A stretch of 64,000 bases of DNA from Lysinibacillus sphaericus. Lineage in GTDB: Bacteria > Bacillota > Bacilli > Bacillales_A > Planococcaceae. Each line of letters starts with the position of its first letter. Position 1 is the stretch's first letter. A program made the position numbers and the translations under genes. Shown one piece after another: positions 8,618-16,592 of this stretch. The notes beneath the pieces are model-generated. The model ran no database searches. It was not told the DNA's origin and saw only the letters and a program-made list of their open reading frames with translations. The DNA lies in assembly GCF_001629735.1 (NCBI RefSeq), contig NZ_CP015224.1, positions 1 through 64,000 of the forward strand, read 5' to 3'.

Positions 8618-10042
8618 ATGGCTAAAAAACGTCAATCACGTGCAACTAAAATAGTACTAGCTTCATTGTTAGCAGCATCTCTTACAGTTCCTTCCTTTGC
8701 ATCTGCGGCAGAATTAGTAACAACAAATACAGAAGTGAAGGCAGAAACAACGAAAGCTGCTAAAACGGATTCAGTTATTAATTTCCAAATTTTTAAAACA
8801 GGTACAACAGAAGCACAGCCTGCAATTAGTTCTCATTTAGTACCACAAGGAACAATCGTTGAAAAAGACGGTAAATTTGAAGCTCAATTAACAATCACTG
8901 CTAAATCTGCACCAATGATTGCAGGTCTACAAACAAAACAAGGCGATACATTTTTAGATGCTAAAGAAGTAAAAAATAACGACGGTACTATTACATACAG
9001 TTTCCCTGTGGTTGTTGATGAAGTTAAATCAGCAAAAATCCATGTAGTTGTTCCTTCCGCAAATATGGATAAATGGTATGATTTTGATCTAAAAGCAGTG
9101 AAAGAAGTAAAAGAAGAAGTGAAAGTGAATGAAGTTGCTGTCACTGTTTACAAAGATGGTACAACAGAAGAGTCGATGATGAAACAATATATCGCACCAA
9201 AAGTAGGAGTTACTGTAAAAGACGGTAAAAATGTTGTGACAATGACATTCCCTCAAGGTCAATATGTAAAAGGTTTCACTGTAGAGGGGAAAGAAGCAAC
9301 TTTAGTGAAACAAGACGATGCAACAAATTCACGCACATATTCATTTGAAGTTAAAGATTTGAAGAAACTGGTAAGTGCTCAATTACACATCGTTGTAAAT
9401 GAACCAGCCCAAGGTGTGAAGTATGATTCGAATCATACAGTACAATTTAGCTTTGCTGTGGAAGGTGCAGTGAAACCAGTTATCAATCCATTTAAGGACA
9501 TTAGTAAAGATGCGAATAAAGATGCCATCCTATCACTTTACAGCTTAGGAATTGTGAAGGCACAAGACAATTTTAGACCAAATGACAACATTACACGTTC
9601 TCAATTTGCTTTAATGGTGGCACGTTCATTGAACGTATCTTCTACAAAAGATGCTGGATTTAAAGATACAGGTAAGCTTAGTGCGGAAGCTGTTCAAGCT
9701 ATTAATGCATTAGCTGAAGCAGGCATTGTTAAAAAAGCGACAAACTTCAATCCAAATGATACACTTACTCGTCAACAAGCAGCTGTCATGATCTATCGCA
9801 CAATAACACATGTAGCAGGAAAAGAAATGAGCTTTGGTGACACAGGTCTTTCTTACTATGCTGATGGAGCAAAAGTGAAAGACGAAGAAGCAAAAAAAGC
9901 CTTTGCACTTCTATATGCAGGTAAAGTAATGACTGGTTCTCCAACTGCTGATGGCAAAACAGTTATTGATGCCAACAGTCCATTAAAACGTTCACATATG
10001 GCGAAAATTTTAAATGGCTCATTGCAATACATGAATAAATAA
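8618..10042 (+). CDS. Two-NEAT-domain S-layer-homology surface protein (BslK-like)
   Basis: The 474-residue secreted protein has a signal peptide (1-30), two NEAT-like domains (about 52-162 and 172-283) and S-layer homology repeats (about 289-474), including FKDISKDANKDAI and NFRPNDNITRSQFALM. The SLH part should hold it non-covalently on secondary cell-wall polymer. The usual YxxxY heme motif is altered in both NEAT domains: M150-D-K-W-Y154 in the first, Y269-D-S-N-H273 in the second. The gene starts one base after the IsdC-like stop codon, with GGAGGG upstream, so the two are co-transcribed. It probably captures heme at the outermost layer; ligand use needs testing. Confidence 0.88.
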   Translation: MAKKRQSRATKIVLASLLAASLTVPSFASAAELVTTNTEVKAETTKAAKTDSVINFQIFKTGTTEAQPAISSHLVPQGTIVEKDGKFEAQLTITAKSAPMIAGLQTKQGDTFLDAKEVKNNDGTITYSFPVVVDEVKSAKIHVVVPSANMDKWYDFDLKAVKEVKEEVKVNEVAVTVYKDGTTEESMMKQYIAPKVGVTVKDGKNVVTMTFPQGQYVKGFTVEGKEATLVKQDDATNSRTYSFEVKDLKKLVSAQLHIVVNEPAQGVKYDSNHTVQFSFAVEGAVKPVINPFKDISKDANKDAILSLYSLGIVKAQDNFRPNDNITRSQFALMVARSLNVSSTKDAGFKDTGKLSAEAVQAINALAEAGIVKKATNFNPNDTLTRQQAAVMIYRTITHVAGKEMSFGDTGLSYYADGAKVKDEEAKKAFALLYAGKVMTGSPTADGKTVIDANSPLKRSHMAKILNGSLQYMNK

Positions 10043-10125
10043 TAAGGATTTTTACAGCAACTTCCTTTCTCATATTTTATGGGGAAGGAAGTTCCTATGT
10101 GTTTAAAATGGGAGGAGACCATGCA

Positions 10126-11397
10126 ATGACAATCATAAAAAAGCACATTTGTATTTCGGCTGTTTTGGCAGTTTTATTGCTTGTTTTCCCTCCATCCATT
10201 CTTATGCAAGCAAAAGCTGAGAACCTTGGCATAATAGATGGTAGTTATCAAGTTGAACTAAGTTTTTCTCCTATTGAAGGGTTTGAAGGAAATCTTTTTA
10301 AACATAAAGCAACTCTCACCGTAAAGGATGGTCAGTATCAATTAACTTTGGCACTTGAACAATCATATTCTGTACGCGACATACATATCGAACAGCTTGG
10401 CAATGAAATTTCTTTGACTCAAGATATAGAAAATTTAGTTCAGTTTGATGTTTTGGCATTACAAGACCCGATTGTTATAAAGGGCAATGTGGAGCTTGCA
10501 GCTGAAGAATCTTATTTTTCGTTCACTCAAGAGCTGCGAATAGAGATAGCGGGACTTACTCCGAATGTTCCTCAGGAAAAAAACAAAACGGATGAAGCTG
10601 AAAACTTAGTTGTAGAAGAAACAAAAGGCCAAGAATGGGCAGTGGACTATGTATTATTAGCGGATGGTAAAAATGAACCTTCTATTTTGAATAACTATGT
10701 GAAGCCAATCGCAAAGGTTATTGAAAAGGGTGGTAGATACTATGCGCAAATGACTATTTTACAATCAGCTTGGGTGACAGGTCTACAGATAGATGATAAG
10801 GGAAATCAGATTGAACCAAAGCAAGTTTCTCTTTTAGATAATGTACGCATGGTGGAATTTGAGGTTGAGGACTTAACACAGCCGTTAAGAATGTGGGTAA
10901 AGATTGATATTCCTGACATTTCTTATCATCATCAATATTATGTTCAGCTAGTATTCAATCAAAAGCAGGTTTCATTGCTTTTACAAAAACCCACGAACGA
11001 AAAACCTACTACGCAAGTCGTACGTGACAAGTCGGTGGAAACGGAGCAACAGGAGCAGGTACAAAAGCCACCAATACAAATAAGTAAAGAGAATGTTTCT
11101 AGCAATGCCACACAGACATTACCAGCTATTCAAACACCCTTGCTTAGACCAAAGGAAGAAAAATTAACATTTGATCGTACACTTGATGAACCAACTGATG
11201 AAGCTTTAGAAGAAGCATTAGAGGACAGCAAAACAAATGAGGAAACTACGGAAACAAAAGTAGTAAAAAAATCGACTGCAGATCAGCAAATGGAGCCGTT
11301 AAACTTCGTAAAAATTATTGGGCTAATCGTTATTTGTCTGGTATCAGGATGGTTACTGATTAAGCGTATTAGGAAAACCAAAAATTTAGCTGACTGA
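10126..11397 (+). CDS. Membrane-anchored protein with two NEAT-like domains
   Basis: The 423-residue protein has a signal peptide ending near QAKA, a divergent NEAT-like domain (about 30-155), a canonical NEAT domain (about 172-282) with SAWV loop and heme motif Y267-H-H-Q-Y271, a long Glu/Thr/Gln-rich linker and a C-terminal transmembrane helix followed by KRIRKTK. The first domain lacks YxxxY (YFSFT at that place) and may bind something other than heme or serve structurally. There is no NPxTx or LPxTG signal, so membrane retention is predicted. The ATG preceded by GGGAGGA at 10110-10116 is chosen; a nearby ATG at 10121 is out of frame. Third gene of the heme operon. Confidence 0.85.
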   Translation: MTIIKKHICISAVLAVLLLVFPPSILMQAKAENLGIIDGSYQVELSFSPIEGFEGNLFKHKATLTVKDGQYQLTLALEQSYSVRDIHIEQLGNEISLTQDIENLVQFDVLALQDPIVIKGNVELAAEESYFSFTQELRIEIAGLTPNVPQEKNKTDEAENLVVEETKGQEWAVDYVLLADGKNEPSILNNYVKPIAKVIEKGGRYYAQMTILQSAWVTGLQIDDKGNQIEPKQVSLLDNVRMVEFEVEDLTQPLRMWVKIDIPDISYHHQYYVQLVFNQKQVSLLLQKPTNEKPTTQVVRDKSVETEQQEQVQKPPIQISKENVSSNATQTLPAIQTPLLRPKEEKLTFDRTLDEPTDEALEEALEDSKTNEETTETKVVKKSTADQQMEPLNFVKIIGLIVICLVSGWLLIKRIRKTKNLAD

Positions 11398-11422
11398 GCA
11401 GAAATAAGTGGGGGATGACACA

Positions 11423-12328
11423 ATGAAAAAAGATTGGAAAATGAAGGTACTGTTGCTGACATTACTATCACTAATTCTTGCTGCATGTAGTAGCAGCGAT
11501 CAAACAGAAAAAAAAGAGACAGTTACTGATAAAGAACAGGTAACAGAAGATAGTGAGCAACGTATTATTGCTGGGACTGTAGTGGTAGCGGATATCCTTG
11601 ATAAGCTGGAGCTTGATGCAATCGCTGTACCTGAAACAGAAAAGCAATTAGCAAAGCGTTTTGATGGTCTGCCAACAATCGGTAATGCGATGGAGCCAGA
11701 TATGGAAATTGTTAAGTCATTAAATCCAACAGAAGTATTATCCGTTTCCACTTTAGAATACGATTTACAGGATAAATTTAAACAACTTAATATTCCTGTT
11801 GATTTTCTTAATTTCCAAAGCGTTGATGCCATGCTAAAGGAGATAACATCTCTAGGAAAACGCTATGATCGTGAAGCTCAAGCCGATGCATTAGTAAAAG
11901 ATCTACAGAAGAATATCGAGGCAGTCCAAAGCGTAGCTGCGAATAAAGAAGGTCCTCGCGTATTAATTTTACTAGGTATACCAGGGAGTTATCTAGTAGC
12001 AACAGAAAATTCCTATGCCGGGGATCTTGTCAAACGAGCAGGGGGTATCAATGTAATGGAAGGGCAAGATGCAGAATATCTATCTTCTAATACGGAATAT
12101 CTTCATAATAGCAATCCGGATATTATTTTGCGCTTATCACATGGCATGCCCGATGAGGTTGTGGAAATGTTTGATGAAGAATTTAAAACTAATGATATTT
12201 GGAAACATTTCGATGCAGTGAAAAACGGTAAAGTCTATGATTTAGAGGAAGAATTATTCGGGACGACATCCTCCTTGCAGGTACCACAGGCTTTAGGACA
12301 GCTGATGGAAATTTTCTATCGTAAATAG
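11423..12328 (+). CDS. isdE: Heme ABC transporter substrate-binding lipoprotein IsdE
   Basis: The 301-residue protein has a lipoprotein signal with lipobox LAAC and a class III (BtuF/FepB-like) binding fold: IIAGTVVVADILDKL at the N-terminal lobe, a central helix around residues 150-170, and GGINVMEGQD in the second lobe. It should receive heme from the NEAT proteins and pass it to IsdF. Translation starts at the ATG eight bases after GGGGG; a GTG five codons upstream is less likely. A hairpin terminator lies between this gene and isdF, unusual for a transporter operon. Confidence 0.87.
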   Translation: MKKDWKMKVLLLTLLSLILAACSSSDQTEKKETVTDKEQVTEDSEQRIIAGTVVVADILDKLELDAIAVPETEKQLAKRFDGLPTIGNAMEPDMEIVKSLNPTEVLSVSTLEYDLQDKFKQLNIPVDFLNFQSVDAMLKEITSLGKRYDREAQADALVKDLQKNIEAVQSVAANKEGPRVLILLGIPGSYLVATENSYAGDLVKRAGGINVMEGQDAEYLSSNTEYLHNSNPDIILRLSHGMPDEVVEMFDEEFKTNDIWKHFDAVKNGKVYDLEEELFGTTSSLQVPQALGQLMEIFYRK

Positions 12329-12340
12329 TAACTCGAATGT

Positions 12341-12383
12341 CGCTCGTATGATCAGTATTTTTACTCGTCATAGAGCGTTTTTC
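12341..12383 (+). terminator. Terminator or attenuator between isdE and isdF
   Basis: CGCTC and TATGA pair with TCATA and GAGCG, giving a ten-pair stem with one bulged base, followed by TTTTTCTT. It could keep the surface proteins and lipoprotein at higher levels than the permease, ATPase and sortase. Confidence 0.6.
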
Positions 12384-12423
12384 TTATCCTATATGGAATA
12401 AAAAAAGAAAAAGGAAGTCCGAT

Positions 12424-13389
12424 ATGACAAAAAGAATCGTCAGTTTTTTACTTGTAATTTTTTTATTACTGGTGACAGTGATTTATTCAGCATCAACAGG
12501 TAGCATTAAAATGGGCTTTTTTGAGTTTATAGGGGCATTATTTAATGAGGGGAATAGTCAAATGGAGGCTATTCGTGATTTACGCTTCCCACGTATCATT
12601 GTGGCATTATTTGCAGGTGCCGCCCTTTCAGTTTCTGGGGTGCTTTTACAATCGGTGATGCGTAACCCATTGGCAGATGCAGGGATTATCGGAATATCTT
12701 CGGGTGCAGCATTTGTCCAATTGTTTATTGTTGCCTTTTTCCCCACATTATTTTTTATGACACCCGTGTTAGCATTTATGGGTGGAGCCTTAGCCTGTAC
12801 GCTTGTCTTTGCATTATCTTGGAAATCTGGCTTAAGCCCGCTCAAATTGATTTTAGTAGGGATAGCGATTAACGCTATGTTTACAGGCTTAACCGAGGCT
12901 ATGATTAGCTTAGGCGGCTCCTTAAATATGTCCGCATCCAGTGTTATTGGTTCTAATCTAACCATGCGAACATGGAAAGATGTTTCAACAATTGTGACAT
13001 ATGGTTCAATCGGATTAATAGGTTCTCTTGCTTTATATAGTTGGTGTAATTTACTCGTATTACAAGACAAAACTGTTAAAAGCTTAGGATTTCAAGTTGT
13101 GCGAGCACGGTTATTAATTGCAGCAGTGGCTGTCTTACTAGCAGCTGTTTCAGTTGTTGTTGCAGGAGTTATTTCATTTGTGGGTCTTTTAGTACCTCAT
13201 ATTGCTCGCAGATTAGTTGGCCATGATCATGCTGTGCTTATTCCGTTTACAGCATTGGCAGGAGCATTACTAATTTTATTAGCAGATACAATTGGACGTA
13301 CAATTGTTGCACCACTTGAAATCCCGGCGTCCACCATTATGGCCATTATCGGTGGACCCTTCCTAATATTCTTATTACGAAAAGAGTGA
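12424..13389 (+). CDS. isdF: Heme ABC transporter permease IsdF (FecCD family)
   Basis: The 321-residue polytopic membrane protein is of the BtuC/FecCD family. Family landmarks are RFPRIIVALFAGAALSVSG, QSVMRNPLADAGIIG, and near the C-terminus FVGLLVPHIARRLVGHDH, the coupling-helix region that docks the ATPase. It should form the membrane channel with IsdE and the ATPase encoded next. The ATG follows AAGGAAG. Its stop overlaps or abuts the start of the ATPase gene, indicating translational coupling. Confidence 0.88.
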   Translation: MTKRIVSFLLVIFLLLVTVIYSASTGSIKMGFFEFIGALFNEGNSQMEAIRDLRFPRIIVALFAGAALSVSGVLLQSVMRNPLADAGIIGISSGAAFVQLFIVAFFPTLFFMTPVLAFMGGALACTLVFALSWKSGLSPLKLILVGIAINAMFTGLTEAMISLGGSLNMSASSVIGSNLTMRTWKDVSTIVTYGSIGLIGSLALYSWCNLLVLQDKTVKSLGFQVVRARLLIAAVAVLLAAVSVVVAGVISFVGLLVPHIARRLVGHDHAVLIPFTALAGALLILLADTIGRTIVAPLEIPASTIMAIIGGPFLIFLLRKE

Positions 13390-13394
13390 CAAGC

Positions 13395-14165
13395 ATGAAT
13401 ATACAAGACATTATTGTATCGCATGATAATACACGTAATCATTTAAAGGGTGTTTCCACATCAATTACAAAAGGCAAAATTACAACAATAATTGGTCCGA
13501 ACGGCTGTGGGAAATCAACTTTATTAAGTGTCATCTCTCGTCTGCATTCACCTAAATCAGGAAATGTCCTGTTAGAAAATAAAGACTTACTAGATTATAA
13601 GCCTAAGGAATTTGCTAAAAAACTAGCCATAGTATATCAGCAAAACGATATACCGAAAGATTTAACAATTGAAAAATTAGTCGGTTTTGGTCGTCTTCCC
13701 CACCAAACATTGCTGAAAAAGGACAATGAGGGAGATGAAAAAGCCATTGAATGGGCACTGGCTTGTACAAATTTACAACAAAAGAGTTCAACAAATTTAG
13801 AGGCGTTATCAGGTGGGGAGCGGCAACGTGTCTGGATTGCTATGGCTTTGGCACAACAATCAGAAATACTATGCTTGGACGAGCCGACAACATATTTGGA
13901 TATTTATTATCAGCTAGAATTATTAGAGCTTGTCAAAACATTAAACGAGCAGCACGGCTTAACGATTATCATGGTGCTACACGATATTAATCAAGCTATT
14001 CGCTATAGTAACCATATTATTTTAATGAAGGATGGTAAAATATTTGCAGAAGGTACCCCACGTGATGTAATTACGAAAGATGTTATTAAAGAGGTATATG
14101 GGGTTAACGCGGTATTTAATGAAGATCAACAACTTGGCTATTATATGATGCCAATGGGGATATGA
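13395..14165 (+). CDS. Heme/iron ABC transporter ATP-binding protein (FecE family)
   Basis: The 256-residue cytosolic ATPase has Walker A GPNGCGKST, Q-loop in AIVYQQNDIP, signature LSGGERQR, Walker B EILCLDEPTTYLD and H-loop MVLHDINQA. It powers heme import through IsdF. The ATG at 13395 gives the usual family N-terminus; a GTG at 13386 overlapping the isdF stop by four bases is an equal alternative. The following sortase gene begins within or just after the end of this one. Confidence 0.87.
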   Translation: MNIQDIIVSHDNTRNHLKGVSTSITKGKITTIIGPNGCGKSTLLSVISRLHSPKSGNVLLENKDLLDYKPKEFAKKLAIVYQQNDIPKDLTIEKLVGFGRLPHQTLLKKDNEGDEKAIEWALACTNLQQKSSTNLEALSGGERQRVWIAMALAQQSEILCLDEPTTYLDIYYQLELLELVKTLNEQHGLTIIMVLHDINQAIRYSNHIILMKDGKIFAEGTPRDVITKDVIKEVYGVNAVFNEDQQLGYYMMPMGI

Positions 14166-14176
14166 ATGGTGATGGG

Positions 14177-14950
14177 ATGAAAAAGAAGGCGTCAAAGTTT
14201 GTCACATTTCTATATGTAGCAATATTTTTATTTTCTGCATTTTCCCTTGCAAAGTATCTATATACGTACTATGAGACATCAAAATCGCTGAAGGAAGTGC
14301 AGGATATATATCAAGCTACATTAAGCACTATTGAAGATCAGCCTGTAAATCAAGAGGAAGAAACTCAAGCTCCTTCAACGATAAGACCTCAATTCCAAGA
14401 TTTATTAGCAATGAACCGTCAAATTGTAGGATGGATTTCAGTGGATGGAACAAAGTTAAATAATCCAGTACTACAAGCTGACAATAATGATTTTTATTTA
14501 AATCATAATTTTAGAGACGAGGAAAGTCGTGCAGGCAGTGTCTTTATGGATTATCGAAATAATATTGTTTCTATGAGTCAAAATACAGTTTTATATGGTC
14601 ATGCTATGAAAAACAATACGATGTTTGGCAGTCTAAAAAATTACTTAAAGCAAGACTACGCGAATGACCATCCCATTATTTATTTAGATACCTTATATGA
14701 AGGGTATGATATCGAGGTATTTGCAGCATATGAGACAACTATTGATTTCTACTATATTGAAACGGATTTTACAAGTGACGGAGCTTATAAGCAATTTCTA
14801 GAGGAAATTCAAAAGCGATCATCCATACAAATGGATGTCGCTATAAGTCCCGGTGATAAAATCCTGACATTGTCTACCTGTAAGGATTCAGTGATGAGTG
14901 ACGAGCACCGCTTTGTTGTTCAGGGTAAATTAGTAAAACGTGGTGAATAA
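14177..14950 (+). CDS. srtB: Class B sortase
   Basis: The 257-residue protein has an N-terminal membrane anchor (about 7-28), a Glu-rich linker and a sortase B catalytic domain. Catalytic residues are visible: His in LYGHAMKNN, Cys in LSTCKDS and Arg in EHRFVVQG. Class B sortases cleave NPxTx signals, and the IsdC-like protein at the head of the locus has NPQTD, so that protein is the natural substrate. The start may also be the in-frame ATG 15 bases earlier, which overlaps the ATPase stop. A strong terminator follows, ending the locus. Confidence 0.9.
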   Translation: MKKKASKFVTFLYVAIFLFSAFSLAKYLYTYYETSKSLKEVQDIYQATLSTIEDQPVNQEEETQAPSTIRPQFQDLLAMNRQIVGWISVDGTKLNNPVLQADNNDFYLNHNFRDEESRAGSVFMDYRNNIVSMSQNTVLYGHAMKNNTMFGSLKNYLKQDYANDHPIIYLDTLYEGYDIEVFAAYETTIDFYYIETDFTSDGAYKQFLEEIQKRSSIQMDVAISPGDKILTLSTCKDSVMSDEHRFVVQGKLVKRGE

Positions 14951-14976
14951 ATAGAGCTTGACTTTCTTTTTATTGA

Positions 14977-15011
14977 GGAGAACCTTCACTGTCAAGGTTC
15001 TCCATCTTTTT
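14977..15011 (+). terminator. Terminator at the end of the heme locus
   Basis: A perfect 10-bp stem (GGAGAACCTT / AAGGTTCTCC) with a 7-base loop is followed by CTTTTT. Confidence 0.85.
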
Positions 15012-15019
15012 AGCCTTTT

Positions 15020-15457
15020 TTATTGGATTTTCTCCGCCAACTCTAAAATAATGCCCTCAGGACCACGCACGTAACATAATTTATAACTTTCTTCATATTG
15101 CTGTATCTCACTAAAAATTTTTGTACCCCTTTTTTTCAATTTAGCAATAATACCTTCAATATTTTCAACATTAAAGCAAATATGTCGGATTCCAAGCGTA
15201 TTTGCAAAAGTTGGCTGTATACCTTTTTCATCAGAAGGCGAGTAAAATTTCACTAGCTCTATCCATGTCTGACCATCAGGCATCCCCAATCCTACACATG
15301 CCGTTTTTGTATAATTAAGCCCTACAATTCGGCTCAGCAGTTCTCCTTGTAATTCCCATTCTGCTTTCACTTCAAGCCCTAGCTCAAGAAAAAATGCTTT
15401 AGCCTCTGAAAGATCATTCACGTTTATGCTCACATGATCCATTCTATTGATTTTCAT
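15020..15457 (-). CDS. VOC-family (glyoxalase/dioxygenase superfamily) protein
   Basis: The 145-residue protein covers one vicinal-oxygen-chelate module pair. Candidate metal ligands are spaced as in the family: DHVSI near the N-terminus, WIELVKF in the middle, RHICFNV, and IILELAE at the end. Possible roles include methylmalonyl-CoA epimerase-like, glyoxalase or ring-cleavage chemistry; I cannot choose. It is divergent from yceI, whose promoter region carries redox-type operators, so a part in electrophile or quinone stress is possible but not shown. Confidence 0.72.
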   Translation of the reverse strand: MKINRMDHVSINVNDLSEAKAFFLELGLEVKAEWELQGELLSRIVGLNYTKTACVGLGMPDGQTWIELVKFYSPSDEKGIQPTFANTLGIRHICFNVENIEGIIAKLKKRGTKIFSEIQQYEESYKLCYVRGPEGIILELAEKIQ

Positions 15458-15666
15458 ACCTCATACCTCCAAGTCCTCTTCGCAGAATTATATAACAAAT
15501 GGATGAAAAAAAATCCTGATACGATCATGAATTTTGATAGACAAAGGATGATACATAAAAACTCTTTAACGTTATGCTTTATTTATGGCTAATGTGGACA
15601 AACCTATGCTTGTTCGAAATCGTAAATTGAATATTTCAAATTTCAAAAAGAACTTTTAACAAAAAA

Positions 15667-15695
15667 TAATTAAATTACTTGACGTAATTTAATTA
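15667..15695 (+). promoter_or_regulatory. Palindromic operator 1 upstream of yceI
   Basis: A perfect 12-bp inverted repeat (TAATTAAATTAC / GTAATTTAATTA) with a 5-base spacer contains TTAC-N5-GTAA. The same core recurs at 15711-15723 and upstream of the DoxX gene at 46268-46280. Confidence 0.6.
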
Positions 15696-15710
15696 TTAAT
15701 ATATAGTAAG

Positions 15711-15733
15711 TTACATAAAGTAATCAATTACTT
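15711..15733 (+). promoter_or_regulatory. Palindromic operator 2 upstream of yceI
   Basis: A second TTAC-N5-GTAA (15711-15723) overlaps the palindrome AAGTAAT-CA-ATTACTT (15718-15733). The arrangement suggests repeated dimer binding by one regulator, probably of the HxlR/DUF24 or MarR type. Confidence 0.55.
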
Positions 15734-15878
15734 TTCATAACCAAAGTAGTACAAAAAGATAAGTAACTACAAATGTTTAGCCTAATCAATGTTGGGTAAC
15801 ATAATTCATGTAGTTGCTTCATATTTTAAAATATATCTCGAAATCGAGATAAAATCAACTTATTGGAGGAATTTTAAA

Positions 15879-16406
15879 ATGGCAAAATGGAATATTGATT
15901 TAGGGCACTCAGCAATTAACTTTCAAGTAAAACACATGATGGTATCAAAAGTGAAAGGTGTATTTGATAAATACACAGCGGACATTGAGGCGGCAGATCT
16001 TGCAGACTTAACAACTGCTAACATTAGCTTTACTATTGATCCAGCAAGTATTAATACACGTAGTGAAGATCGTGATAACCATTTAAAAGCAGCGGATTTT
16101 TTTGATGCTGAACAATATCCAACAATTACGTTTAAATCAACAGACATTACTAAAAAATCTAGCGATGAATATTCAGTAACAGGAGACTTAACTATTAGAG
16201 GTGTAACAAAATCAGTAACATTTGATACAGAATTTAATGGCAAGGGTACTAATCCTTGGGGGCAAGAAGTATATGGTTTTGAAGCTGAAACAACTATCAA
16301 TCGCGAAGACTTTGGTTTAACTTGGAATGCAGCCTTAGAAACTGGTGGAGTACTAGTAGGTAAAGATATTAAAGTATCAGTTGAGTTAGAAATTAACCCA
16401 GCTTAA
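15879..16406 (+). CDS. yceI: YceI-family lipid-binding-type protein
   Basis: The 175-residue protein is a full YceI lipocalin-like domain, starting KWNIDLGHSAINFQVKHMMV and ending VSVELEINPA. There is no signal peptide, so it is cytosolic, as in other Firmicutes. The family binds polyisoprenoid or amphiphilic ligands; its physiological role is poorly defined. Translation starts at the ATG eight bases after GGAGGA. The promoter carries two palindromic operators shared in type with the DoxX/HxlR pair at 46 kb, suggesting induction by reactive electrophiles. Monocistronic with its own terminator. Confidence 0.85.
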   Translation: MAKWNIDLGHSAINFQVKHMMVSKVKGVFDKYTADIEAADLADLTTANISFTIDPASINTRSEDRDNHLKAADFFDAEQYPTITFKSTDITKKSSDEYSVTGDLTIRGVTKSVTFDTEFNGKGTNPWGQEVYGFEAETTINREDFGLTWNAALETGGVLVGKDIKVSVELEINPA

Positions 16407-16421
16407 TAAAGAGATTTTCCT

Positions 16422-16454
16422 GCATGCTTGAAGGTATATTCAAGCATGCTTTTT
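16422..16454 (+). terminator. Terminator after yceI
   Basis: A perfect 11-bp stem (GCATGCTTGAA / TTCAAGCATGC) is followed by TTTTTAT. Confidence 0.85.
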
Positions 16455-16592
16455 ATATGTCCAAAAAAAGGTATGTACTTAAGAAATATTCTAGTAATGA
16501 TATTTTGTAAATTAATTCCATCGAGTATGTTTTTTGCATATTTTTAGCAAATTCTGCATATAAATCATCATATTGTTTTTGGGGGCGATAGG

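Larger units (their letters stand above)
15458..15878. other. Divergent intergenic region between VOC gene and yceI
   Basis: Apart from the operator-like palindromes listed separately (15667-15733) I see AT-rich promoter-like sequence and no gene. An in-frame upstream start for yceI at 15789 has no ribosome binding site and is not used. Confidence 0.5.

Noticed and set aside
11100-11160. LPAIQT in the membrane-anchored NEAT protein as a sortase signal
   Set aside because: It lies over 80 residues before the C-terminal helix and does not match LPxTG or NPxTx with the required spacing.
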